Positions 45,581 to 57,600 of a stretch of DNA of 64,000 nucleotides are shown one piece after another. Location: the NCBI GenBank assembly GCA_009193035.1, contig SWDT01000041.1, positions 372,001 through 436,000 of the forward strand, given 5' to 3'. Source of the DNA: Halicephalobus mephisto (Eukaryota > Nematoda > Chromadorea > Rhabditida > Panagrolaimidae). The position numbers were made by a program, and so were the translations under genes. Each line of letters begins with the position of its first letter. Position 1 is the first letter of the stretch. Under the pieces are notes generated by a model, which was given only the letters and a program-made list of their open reading frames with translations, was not told the DNA's origin and did not search any database.

Positions 45581-47670
45581 ACAGGAGATCTACGGCTGTC
45601 AAACGAACTTCGAAATGGAGATTTGGAGAGATTAGGCATTTTGGGGATTTTAAAAGTGTGTTCAAAGAGGTGTTGTGTATTTCCACTTTACAGGACTGCA
45701 ATTTTCTGAATTTACGGTAATGCTACAGATACGTAAAAAAACGTAACTTTTAGTCTGTAATAATTGTGAAGTGTGACAAGAAAGCAACACAATCGTCACA
45801 TTTTTCATAAACATTTGACAGTAGTGACAATTTTATTTGTTACTGTACCAAAAGTTACGTTTTTGTGTGGAAATATTGTTATGAAGATAATAAACAAAGC
45901 CTATATTACATCAGATGGACCATATCAAGTGTTTTTCCAGGTGAATCATGAGCACTGCTTGTGGTAATGAAGAGAAAAGCACTTCAGATCCATTTCATCT
46001 AACCTTACACTTTCTGTGAAAATGATCGTTCTTTGATTTTTACAAGAAATTACAACTAGAATATGATCGTGAATTACGAATTTTAACGAGGTTGAGGATT
46101 AACTTCCGAAGTCTGGAAACGAGTCTCATACTTTGTCCTACAGTAGCCCATGAAGAACCCCAAAGATAATCAAAGTAGGGAGTCCGGTCCCGATATCGAA
46201 CCACCTAAATGACAACAGTGTGAAATCCCAGAATCTTCCAGTGTGACTCCAAAAGTCGGGAATTTCCAGGTGTTATTGAAAAAAATAATTAAAGTTCAAC
46301 TAGTAGAGCTATGAACTCCCGAGCATTAGAATTCCTAACTTCTTGATTCCGAAGATTACGCTGATTTTGACTTCGGGTCTGCACCACGTGAATTCGACTA
46401 CTTCAACCTTGATACTTTTCGCACTGCAGATCCATAACAAATGAATAGCTATGTAAATTGCCCTTAGAGGGAGCAGATAATATCGAAGAAGTAATGCATT
46501 TATATCGAAAAAAAGACTGGACATCAGCGGCTGTATGACAGATACTCCCTAGTTTTCTCTCCTTCGACATTCTCTGCAAATCAGTGTTTTTTACTTATCT
46601 GGCATTTCAAGTTGATTCAACTACAAATACCGACATGGAAATGAGGTAAATCTCGAAAAACAAAGAAGATGAAACTGGACAACCCAACGAGCACTCGTCG
46701 CGCCGTTCCGCACATTTCGCTTCTCAGAAAGGAACTGGACAAGAAGAATTTCAGCACGAAAAGGCGCGCTTCCATAGTTTTGAATTCACACAGTTGTTGT
46801 TGTGAAATTATATATTTTTGCAATTTTTGTTATTTACATTAGCGTGTTATAAACATTTAATCGCCCATGTTTGAGACTCTACCACCTTTGTCATGTCCCT
46901 TTTTCCCTACAGATGCTAAATTCCACAAACCATAAAATACTTGAATATTAAAAATAATCCAAGCTACTTTGTTTGGGAAATTTTGGATGATTTACATTGT
47001 TCAAGAGTATGACAATCGACTTCGAACTAATTTGAGTTCAGAAATCGGAAAACCGATGCTGTCGAATGATGTGACAATCAATGTCTTCGGTGTAGATCCG
47101 CGTTTGATAAGTTGGCCTTTTCAATGAAGGTTACTTCAGGTGGACTTCAGCTTGTCAATGAAATATTATTTCCACTGTAAGAAGCCGAGCGTCAATGAAT
47201 TTTAACTTTCGTCAAAGTAGCTAGTAACTTACTTCAATACTAGCAAACATTCCGGAAAGAGCCCCATATCTTGTGATCCCTCTCCTTCCGTGACATCAGT
47301 TGTCTTTGAATAACCGTTACCCTCCAAGTGTTTCGTCGATGATATTCCCATTACTTTTAGACCCTTGTCGAACCATCCTTTAAGGCGTATGACAATACAC
47401 GGCTAGATTGCAACTTTGACAATCGAACCTATCCGATGTCTGCCTTCTGCGTTATTTAAGACCCTGACGGATGTTTTCTATAATCATAGGATTTCTCGTG
47501 GAAGTGATTCTGAAGCCAGGAACGTTTAAAGCGGTGGAAACTGATAGAAATATTACTCTTCCTTGTCGCATTGAGTAGCCTTCGAGGATCGAATAGCAAC
47601 ATCGACTCTAGGTCAATGTCCCGGGAAATCTTATAAAAATTACACAACGAAGCTGCTTCTCCGACTCAAA
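45581..47670. other. Intergenic, 2.1 kb
   Basis: Holds one MITE (45731-45870). The rest has scattered short open frames without supporting features. Confidence 0.45.
45731..45870. mobile_element. MITE copy, CAAAAAGCGTAACTTTT family
   Basis: The compact 140-base copy has ends CGTAAAAAAACGTAACTTTT and CAAAAGTTACGTTTTTGTGT. The interior is CACAATCGTCACATTTTTCA and AGTGACAATTTT. Confidence 0.8.
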
Positions 47671-48552
47671 ATGGAGCCTGTCTTGCTCACAATGGAAGAG
47701 AAAAAAGAGATTATTTGTCCGGAGGAGGAACTCTCAGATAATCCTGGTGACTTTCGACAAGAGATCGAAGAACGTTTGTCTCCATTAGACATGGATTTTG
47801 ATTACAGTCAGCCAAGGACACTTTCCAGTTCAGGAGACAAATCTTCGATTAGTATTCTTATTCTGAAAGCTACTTGTGTTTCCTTTTACCGACGGTTTAT
47901 CGAGCTACTCCCGAGTCTTCCCCTCCGGCTGTTCTCCTTCACTAGGAAAGAGAGCTACATCGACTGCTTGACCCTCAGAGGGCTGGAGGTCGAAATGCTG
48001 TTCTACGGCAAGGACCAGTATTTGATGCCATATCATCCCAGAATCTGCCCAGCAGAAAACGGGAAACTGTATGCAGACATTCAAGCACTTCCACCTCGAT
48101 TGCTCCCCTACCTCAGAACTGTGTGTTTCTCCTACAGTTCGGAAATCGACCGTGCGGACGTCTACATGGACATCCCGCGGAACTACAAATATCTGATGTT
48201 GGAGTGGCGTTCTGACGTTCCGCTCCTGTACATTTATCCAGGAATTAAATCAGCGACTCTGGCTGGGGATCTGCATCATCTTAATGTCCCTGAATTCTTC
48301 CAGAAATTGAACGACATTGAAGAACTGGAGCTTCTGGTTCTAACACCACGACCACTATTTTCCCCTATCGTGGATTGGCTGAACAGGAAACCAGCACCGA
48401 TGAGGAAATTTCTGCTGGTGTATATGCGTGTTGATCAGCCAGAGCTCAACGTACTCCAGGCGACTCTCCGTGGAAACAAGTTAATAGAAACTCTTTTCCA
48501 AAACCCTCTTAAGCGGTGTTTAGCAACGACTACAAATCAACTTTTTCAGTGA
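47671..48552 (+). CDS. Orphan single-exon protein, 293 aa
   Basis: The open frame runs from ATG at 47671 to TGA at 48550-48552. Its composition is protein-like: acidic N-terminus (MEPVLLTMEEKKEII), then hydrophobic and Leu-spaced segments (FYRRFIELLPSLPLRLFSF, LPPRLLPYLRTVCFSY, YKYLMLEWRSDVPLLYIY, KLNDIEELELLVL, FLLVYMRVDQPELNVLQATL). It may be another FTH-like protein of the expanded nematode type, but I do not recognise it. A decayed relative of its 3' end lies at about 49345-49520, showing the locus duplicated. There are no introns, unlike most genes here. Confidence 0.6.
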   Translation: MEPVLLTMEEKKEIICPEEELSDNPGDFRQEIEERLSPLDMDFDYSQPRTLSSSGDKSSISILILKATCVSFYRRFIELLPSLPLRLFSFTRKESYIDCLTLRGLEVEMLFYGKDQYLMPYHPRICPAENGKLYADIQALPPRLLPYLRTVCFSYSSEIDRADVYMDIPRNYKYLMLEWRSDVPLLYIYPGIKSATLAGDLHHLNVPEFFQKLNDIEELELLVLTPRPLFSPIVDWLNRKPAPMRKFLLVYMRVDQPELNVLQATLRGNKLIETLFQNPLKRCLATTTNQLFQ

Positions 48553-50359
48553 TCTTTGAAACGAGTGCTTTGTTATTTTTCCTCTGAGGGAACCTTTGAC
48601 ACAGGTTACCTGTACTTCTGATAATTTGAATGTTTCTGAGTTAGTCTCCAAACCACATGTTCTTCGAAGTTGCAGCCTTTCTAAAAGTAGATCTTGAATG
48701 AAATATATGATAGTCATACAGGAGTCAATCAGCAATCGACGAAATAACCGGGATAATTGTTTCTGTTTAATTGCTAAAGTTTGATCTGCTTGTGAAATCC
48801 GAAGAAATAAACTTGAACAACAATATTCTAAACATTCCTGCTTTTTGGTAGCAAATTAAACAGCATTTATCTTTGTTAAGAATAAATCCCAAATACATCT
48901 TTTATGAGACGATATCTACTTCTTAAGATTCCGAATTTTAAGACTTCTGAAGTCGTGTTATAGAGAGGAATTCTGAAAACTGGTTCCCAACATTTAGTTA
49001 CGAATTTGGAATCATGGATTTGACTACTTTATCAATACTTTTTGATTGAGTGCTGCATCAACGAAACCCTAGGTAACGGTCTGAGTATCCATGACTCTAA
49101 TAGACGGTTTTGTTATGTAATGGACAGGTTCTATAATAAGACGATCTTGTACTACTTCCGCGAAGGCAATTTTGGAATCATATCTGATGAAACTTCATTG
49201 GGATAAAGAGGAATATAATTAAAGCACTGAAAATTTTACACAGATAGTGCTGGTGTTTTTCATTATTGGCACTATTACTTATGCTTTATGGATCTAGTAA
49301 TAGCTTCGGTTCTAGACCAGTATTGTGGAACAATGACACAAATTCTTGTTTATGTACATGCGTCTTGACCATCCAGAATTTTACCTCTTTAGTGTAATTC
49401 TCCGTGGAAACAAGTTGATAGAAATCCACAGACGAAAATTACCCAACTGATGCTCAGTGACAATCATAAATGAAGTGTTTCAGTGATTTTTGAAATGAAT
49501 GATTTACTATCCTCTTGTGTATGATAATGAATATTTACTCTAACCGACTTTGATTTAATTCCCATCAATATTAACCTAAGAAAGTAGAGTGAATTTGATG
49601 CAGTCAAAACTTAAAGATAAAAAGTGATGTAGATTGTATCGGTCTTGAAGAAGTGTTCAACACAGAGAAACGAAAGTAACCTTTTAATTCTCAAATTTTT
49701 TCGAAATGGAGGTTTGCTACTCACAATGAAACTTTCATTAAGAAGTACAAAGAGTACATTGGTGCTGGGATCCTTTTAATTTGTAATTTTGTATGAGTTC
49801 AATGGATTTCCATAGTTCTTTTTCAAACATGATGCAAGTTGATATTTATAAATATGAAAAAGTTCAGAAGTATTGGAAAGTAAATGAATGCATAAATTCA
49901 TTCTTACCTTTCTATTACTATTCTGATTAGTTACTTATTAACCCAAGTTGCACAAGATTGAGTAGTTTCGAACCATAAGATACTCTGTCCCTGTGATTTT
50001 AGAAACACTTTAGCTCTTCAATTTGCGATCTCATCATGGCCTCATGAATAATTAGTCTAAATTCAACGGAAAATTACCGATCTTTGTTAAACATAATACA
50101 ACAATAATACAAGTCAGATGAGGACTTTTTAGCATGCTATATTATTTAAGATAATTATTTCACAAAACAAAGGTTAACTCTTCCTTCAGTTATACTCATT
50201 TTATTCCAATTTTGTTCCATTGAATGAAGAGAAAATAAAAAACAATTGGTTCTTTGATCAACCATTATTGATTGCTTTTGAAAGTTATTATCATTTCATG
50301 ACTTTTTTCTCAATTCTACTTTCTCCAAACGATAACGTATATTATTTCCCTATTTCAAA
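48553..50359. other. Intergenic with decayed duplicate of the orphan gene
   Basis: About 49345-49520 aligns with 48418-48600: ATGCGT then CTCCGTGGAAACAAGTT, AATAGAAA-like sequence and GTGTTTCAGTGAT. The fragment has stops and indels. The rest is AT-rich without genes. Confidence 0.55.
49345..49520 (+). pseudogene. Remnant of orphan gene 3' end
   Basis: Reads YMRLDHPEF then ILRGNKLIEI in shifting frames, matching YMRVDQPEL and LRGNKLIET of the 47671-48552 protein. The 3' flanking sequence is also shared, which indicates a DNA-level segmental duplication. Confidence 0.6.
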
Positions 50360-53300
50360 ATGAAAATTACTTGTATTACTAGTATTAAAATGAAAGATAT
50401 TCCTAAAGATAAGTATCTTGATAATCTCTTGTATTGTGCAAATTTTACAAATACGCCAAATTTCAACGAAATTTTTCTCTCAAAGAAAAAATTCTGTGAA
50501 TATTATATTTCTGATCTATACATAGGATATGATGTGGAAAGATCCAAAAGCAAAGACGGTAAATGGTTCATTATCCATACATCAAGTATGGAGAAACTTG
50601 AACAAAGTGAACTTTCTCAGGAGGGAAAAAATGAACGTATGTGGTTATTTTTCCAAAGAAGAGGAACTGCAGAAATATATGCCATTCCATTAGAACCTGG
50701 AAGTATGAATATAAAGATCAAGGAAGAAGGTAAATTGATAATATTAGAAAATAAGTCTTCGTTAGAAGATATTAAAGAGATCAGAATCCGATTTGTAAGT
50801 TTTTATAAAACACTGAATTTCGATTCAGTCTGTATTTAGATCCGTGCAAAGCCGGAGAAGTACATGTCATCAGAAGAAAACGAGCTCTACAGAAAGCTCT
50901 GTGAAGACATTGAAGGTTATGCTAAAGGAGATCCCAATAGACGAGAAACTTGCCCTTTGTTTCAACAAGAATTCCTGGATGCTGATCAGCTTACAGAAGA
51001 ACAGAAGAGGAAGGAAAGAAAGGCAAGGAACCAGAAAATAAACGACCTCAAATTCGCCATTAACTATTTCTGCAAGAAAACGGGATTTTCAGAATGGAAC
51101 ACTAGAGATATTCAAAGTAGTTTGAAAAGGGTTCAGAGTCTATTAGTTATTGTCAAGAATAAACAAGAAATGATTTTTGAGGCAACGAATAATAAAGACT
51201 ACATTAGATATTACTACAGTAAAATCGAACTTCCGAGTTTTATGGATTGTGAAAAACTAAAAATCAATAATGGTGGGTTTAACTTGTTTATACAGACTTA
51301 TTTCTCATCAGAATATTCAAATTTGTAAATATAGAATTAACAATAATTAAAAAACTACGCAAATAGGCATTTTTTAAATACGTACATTTTCAGTCCCCTT
51401 AAGTACTTTTGACGAACGATGGTTTGAACCAATTTACCTAACTTCCCTATCTCTTGTGAATCTTGACTTCTTTTCAAAGATGAATTCCGATGATTGGAAT
51501 CGCTTTGCGGAAGGTCTCTCCAAGCTGAAATTTCTTACGGCATTCACACTGGAAAGTAACAAATTAAATGTTATTCCTTCCATTGTATTGGATTCTCTTC
51601 CAGCTGATTTAATCATATACTTAAACTTTAAGAATAATTGCTTGATAACACTGCCTGGAACTATTTCGGTGTTCAAAAAGTTAGAAACTCTTCAGATTTC
51701 ACAAAATCCCGAATTTCTTGGTAACGATGAATTCTGGAATTCTTTGCCAAGAAATCTATGTTGGTTAAAAATGAATGAGACAGGAATTGAACAAATTCCT
51801 CCAATAATAGAAGAATTTACCGACCTGCTTGGTCTATCTTTTAAACAATGTAACAATCTCCAATCCATTGCTTGGGAAAATTTCCCCGTTTGCTCCATTC
51901 GTGCTGGAGGTAACATCCCACCTCCTCCTTCCACAGAAGATCTGAAACTTCCAAAAAACTTAGACGTTTCAATCTTTATGAAATTTGATAAAGTGAACTG
52001 GTCGAATTTTGATTTAACCTATTTACCGCCAACTACTAGCATTTTAAAATTTACAAATTCTACAATAACGCCCAACAAGGTACTAAAGCGACTCGAAAAT
52101 ATAATGATGCTTGATTTTATTAATTGTGATTTGAAAGAATTTGATTTCTACCAACTTCCGATTGGGGTTAACTGGCTTAAACTTGATGATAATGACATTA
52201 CTGAAATCATTTTTCCCACAGATGAACAGTGGTATTGGATAATCGTTGAAGAAAACTTCATCTCTATAGTACAAGAGTTTTATTGCCCTACTACAATATT
52301 GCAGACCACGAATATAGAACAATATAAAGACATTATGGAAACTGTCTATGAGGATGAAACTCCTCCATATGACGAAATGGAATTTTATGATATCAACAAT
52401 ATTCTATTATTAGCTCCAGATAAACCACAACTTCTGGAATTGTCTTTACCCCACAACAAGATTTCGAAATTTGGCGAAAACTGTGGATTTTTCAAAACAT
52501 TGATGACATTGAATCTTGAGCATAACGAGCTAAAGTCATTACCTGAGGATATCGATGAATTACCGAATCTGCTGATGTTGCAGTTGGGACACAACAAACT
52601 TAGATCCTTACCAAAGGCTCTGAAGAAACTACCTTGTTTGGAAATTCTTGATATTGAGAATAATTTGTTCAAATATGAAGATAACCTAATGGAGAATTTG
52701 TGGAACAACCTTCCAATATCGTTGGAGAATCTACATGTCAGTGGTAACGCCATAAAAGTATTGCCATGTTGTCTTCAACATTTTAATTGCATGCATATTA
52801 AAGTTGTCGGATGTAAATTACAGTGGATTTGTCCGAAAGTAAGTTAAAGTTTTAAAACGAGTTTTTAAATAATGAATCTGAGATTTTCAGCTCCGACATC
52901 AATTTGTTCTACGTGACAACGATGACTTTACTCACCTTCCTTTCCTTCCTAATACCGTCTACGATCCAAGCAAAGCTGATTTCTTTTATGAAATTAAAAA
53001 ATCCTATGTCGACGATGATTCTGATGAAAAGTACAAGCCAACAATAACTGCAGTCGGAGATAATTTTACTTCGAGGAGATCTATTCCAATAAAATTCAAA
53101 AAACCCAATTTACTATTCAAGGAATGTGATATCCCAAATGCTGCCTGCAATTGCTGTGCTAACCTTCGCTGTCAATCTGATGTGAATTCAAAAAAGAAGT
53201 TCGTGGAACAAGTGGTTGTAATGGACTTTTGCTTTGAATCCAAAAATGATATTAACGAGAAGACCGAGGCTGTTCTACCTCCAGGGAAGTGGAAATCAAA

Positions 53301-53943
53301 TATCCGAACTATTCTTTGTGAAAGCTGTGTTCCCGACGTCAAGGAAAGACTAGAAGACGTAGAAGTGACTGTTGAAAAGATAAATATGAAGAACAAAAAG
53401 AGAAAAGCCGAGAAAGAAAACGAGGAGAAAAAAATTAAAAACAAGAAAAAAAATACTAATCAAATTGATATCATCCATAATGCAAATAATTCAGTACTTT
53501 ATAACCAAGAGGATCATACTAACTCAAGTCAATTTCCCTCTATAGAGCATCCAGATCCAGATATTCCAGGACCTTCTGGAGTTCCTCCACCCTCCATCCA
53601 AGTTCTCCAACCCACATATCAACAATTCCCTCTTCAAGGAGTTATTCCTGAACAACCAGTTCATCCATTACCACAGAATCCTTATTATCCATTCCATCAA
53701 CCCCCCAACTATCTTCCATCAAACTACCCCGTGCAACAACACCCTTTTCAAGAACCCCCATTTGGATATCAGCCATTGGTTCATCCTCCACCACAGAATC
53801 TCCATTATCCACCTCATCAACCTTCTAACTACCCTCCATCCAACCAACCATTTGACTATTCTTATGAACAAGTACACTACATTAATCCGTATTACTCCAA
53901 TTATCCACCCAACAATGATCAAGAATACTATGGGTCATTGTAA
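50360..53943 (+). CDS. Enlarged LRR-1-like protein A (CUL2 substrate-receptor family)
   Basis: Exons 50360-50794, 50840-51272, 51394-52838 and 52891-53943 join to 1121 aa. Residues 1-145: MKITCITSIKMKD opening and WLFFQRRG...IPLEPGS...IKIKEE, resembling the PH-like N-terminus of LRR1. Residues 146-290: charged helical domain of unknown type (LCEDIEGYAKGDPNRRETCP, LKFAINYFCKK, FSEWNTRD). Residues 290-770: leucine-rich repeats, clearest near the end (LLELSLPHNKISKFGE, LMTLNLEHNELKSLPEDI, LLMLQLGHNKLRSLPKAL). Residues 850-915: CNCCANLRC, EQVVVMDFCF and IRTILCESC, matching the C..C/VV..D/YFCS..C module of LRR1. A Lys/Glu stretch and a Pro/Tyr/Asn/Gln tail follow HPDPDIPGPSGV. LRR-1 is the substrate receptor of a CUL2 ubiquitin ligase. 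The retained activity is inference. Neighbour B has the same four-exon layout. Confidence 0.75.
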
Positions 53944-53983
53944 ACCAATAATTCCAATACTTTCACTTTTCAAATAAGTGGTC

Positions 53984-53989
53984 AATAAA
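53984..53989 (+). terminator. Polyadenylation signal AATAAA of LRR gene A
   Basis: AATAAA lies about 40 bases after the TAA at 53941-53943. Confidence 0.5.
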
Positions 53990-54629
53990 AAGCCTTTTAA
54001 GTCATGTTACTTCAGAAAATATTGTTTTTATCAAACATTAAAAGGTTGATTTTTGGTAGACAAATAAATATAATAAGAGTTATTATAAGATGTGAAAATT
54101 ATTCTACGATAAACCTCGTATAAGAACGAGATCAAACATCATAGTTCTTTATAGATTGAGAAATAATAAGGTTTGTTTTTTTATCATCAAAGACGCTCGA
54201 CCCAAGTTGCTATACGAGCAAGTTATCTCAAAAAACTTTTTAGTTTCGAAATAATTCGATTTTTTAATTTAACATTTTTTAAATAAATATTTCTTTAACT
54301 TCCCCAATAAAAATATAAAAATCTGTTAAATGTAAACGAAATTTTAAAAATAATTAGTTTTTTAAAGATTGTCTGCATTATTCGAGGTCGTTAGTGTATA
54401 TGATACATATTAACTATTTCTTTATCCGAGTCTATTTCGTGATTTTTAATATATATAATTTCATTTAGTGAACACATAGAGAAAGATCAATAAAGACATA
54501 TTCGAATCTTTAACCAACTGTTGTCGATTTTCTCATTAAACTACATTTATCATTTCATGACTTTTATTTCCATAATTTTTCTTTAATCAATTAATTATTG
54601 CTTTATTTCTGTAATTCTTCCAGTTCAAA
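53990..54629. other. Intergenic between LRR genes A and B
   Basis: AT-rich. It contains a short inverted pair ACCTCGTATAAG/CTATACGAGC (54113, 54212). Both LRR genes share the ATTTCATGACTTTT motif about 60-80 bases upstream of their start codons (50295, 54553), a candidate promoter element. Confidence 0.4.
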
Positions 54630-57600
54630 ATGAAGATAACGTGTATCACCAGTGTTATAATGAAAGATCTTTCCAAGGACGAATATCTTGAAAATCTTAT
54701 TGATAAAATAAATCTTACGAATAAGCCAAACTTTGAAGAAATTCTTCTTGAAAAAGAAAAAATGCGTCAATATTGCATTTCCGATCTCTATGTGGGATAT
54801 AATGTAGATAAACGCAAAGAAGGTAAAAAGTGGCTTTTTCTTCGTGATTCAGTTGTTTCAAAGAATTCTCAACAGAGAACTTCTGAAGATGAAGAAAACA
54901 ACCTTGTATGGCTACTTCTCCACCGAAGAGGGGATACAGAAGAGTATGAGATCCCACTAGAACCAGGGAGTGTTAATATAAAGATTAAAGAAAAAGAAAA
55001 GTTGGTAATATTAGAAAATCGGTCTTTGGAATGTGATATTCAGAATATTATAATTCGATTCGTAAGTTTTTGTTATTAATTCAATTATCTTAACATGCAG
55101 GTTATGCTCTAGGTTCGTGCAAGATCAGAGAGATATATGTCAGTAGAAGAAAACAATCTCTATAATGATCTCTGCAACAAAATTGAAGATTATGCTCAAG
55201 GGGATCCCGATAGACGAGAGGCTTGCCCTTTACTTCAACAAGAATTTTTGGATTTTGATAGTCTTACAGAAGAACAAAAGAAGAACGAAAGAAAAGCAAG
55301 AAGTCAGAAAATAAAAGATCTTAAGTTTGCCATTAATTATTTCTGTAAGACTGAAGGATTCTCTGAATGGAATACTAGAGACAGCGAAAAAAGCTTGGCA
55401 AGAATTCAAGGTCTGTTGGTCATCGCTAAGAATAAACGAGAAATGATTTTTGACGAAGATAACAACGAGGACTATATCAGATATTACCTCAGTAAAATTA
55501 AACTACCGAGTTTTAGAGAATGCGAGAAATTAAAGATCAATGCTGGTAAGTTTAGTTTCTTTATAAGAGGAATACACATTTTTAATCAAAGATCCGCAAG
55601 TAGAAAAATAACAATGATTAAAAAACTTTAGAAATAAACATTTCTAACAGTGAGAAATGCACATATAAGGATTCTTATTTAACATATACACTGAAAATTA
55701 AGAATACGAAACTCAATAATTAAAATAGTTAGGTGAGCAAAATTGCGATATTTATTCTGTAAAAGGTTTCATAAACAAATTCTTAACACACGTTAATGGC
55801 TCTGATCTATTTATAAGATATGAATAATTGGAATTTTTTCATAGACAGTAAAAGTTCCTTGATTATTGTCTGATGTTAGGTTTCCAAATCTGAAGCCGTA
55901 AAAATCAATAGCAATCTTTATGGGTTTCCTGAAAATATTAAAATCTATGATAAAAAGACAAGCTAGAAATAATTTAATCTATAAATTTATCTGCTAAGAA
56001 TACAAAAACAGCTGCAATAAAGCAAAGATCAAAGATGGAAATAATAACTGATAGATAATATCAGGGAAAGTTTTAACAAGAAGTAAAATCTTTCTTTGTT
56101 TAAATATATACACGATTTTAGTTCCTTTGAGTACTTTCGACGACAGATGGTTCAAAGCAATCTATTTAACCTCCCTATCTCTTATTAATCTTAATTTCTT
56201 CAGTATAATGGATTCAAATTCTTGGTATTCTTTTGCAGAAGGTCTCTCTAAGCTAAAATTTCTTAAAGAATTTGAGTTAGAAGGTAGCAAAATTCAAAGC
56301 ATTCCTTCTGTTGTGCTGGAAAGTCTTCCAAAGGATAGAATCACCAATTTAAATTTCAAGTGCAATTGTTTAATTACGCTTCCTGAAGAAATTTCGAGAT
56401 TCAAGAAGTTGGATACTCTCAAACTTTCAGGAAATCATAAATTTCGTGGTGATCAAAAATTTTGGAAAGCATTACCAAAAAATTTGTGTTTTATTCATAT
56501 GAACGAGACTGAAATCGAAAAGATACCTTCAATGATAAAGGAATTTACTGATTTGATGTATCTAGCTTTCAAAAACTGCAAAAATCTCAGATCTATTCCC
56601 TGGGAAGATCTGCCGACCTGTTCCCTCCGTGTTGGAGGCAATATTAATCCTCCGCCATCTACAATATCTCTAAAGCTCCCAAAAAATGTAAATGCTAGAA
56701 ACATCTTCAAATTTTATAACGTAAACTGGCCAAACTTTGATTTCACCTATTTACCACAAGATCTCCACCATCTTCACTTTAAGCATTCTATAGTAACACC
56801 GAACAAAATACTAAAGAGATTCGTAGTTTTAAGAAATCTTAAATTTTTTAATTGCAATTTGACGGCATTCAATTTCTATCAACTTCCAGTGTGGGTTACT
56901 TGGCTTCAACTTGATAAGAATAATATTACTGAAATCATTCTCCCCACAGATGAACAGTGGGATTGGGTTGCTGCAGAAGAAGAAATCATCTACAGAGTAG
57001 AAGAATTCTATTGTCCCTCTGAAATAATTCGCAGAGTGGATATGGAATCAAAAGAACAACTCCTCAAAGCTGTCTATGATGATGAAATTTCTTCAGAAGA
57101 AATAGAGTTCTTCGATGTTAAAGATTTATTAGTAGTGGAACGAGAAAAACCAAAAATTATAGACTTGTCTTTATCTTACAACAAAATTTCGAAATTCGGA
57201 GGAAATTGTGGGTTTTTAAAATCTCTAACAGTACTAAACCTGAACCATAATGAGCTTGAATCGTTGCCGGAGGATATTGATGATATGTCGAGTTTAGAAG
57301 AGCTACATTTGGAACATAACAAATTGAGATTTCTACCAAAGAATCTATGGAAACTGCATTGTTTAAAATTTCTCAATATTGGGAATAATTTGTTCAACTA
57401 TGAAGATAATCTGATGGACAAACTATGGAGAAACCTCCCGATGTCATTGAAAAGTATTCATATTAATAGGAATTCTATAAAAGTACTGCCATGTTTGTTA
57501 CAATATTTTAACTGTATGTTTATAGAAGCCAGCAACTGTAAACTGAAATGGATTTGTCCGAAAGTAAGTTCAGATTCTGAAGCAAATTTCCAAGAAATAA

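Noticed and set aside
46309..46823. Two minus-strand ORFs of about 70 codons
   Set aside because: No homology, splice pairing or repeat conservation.
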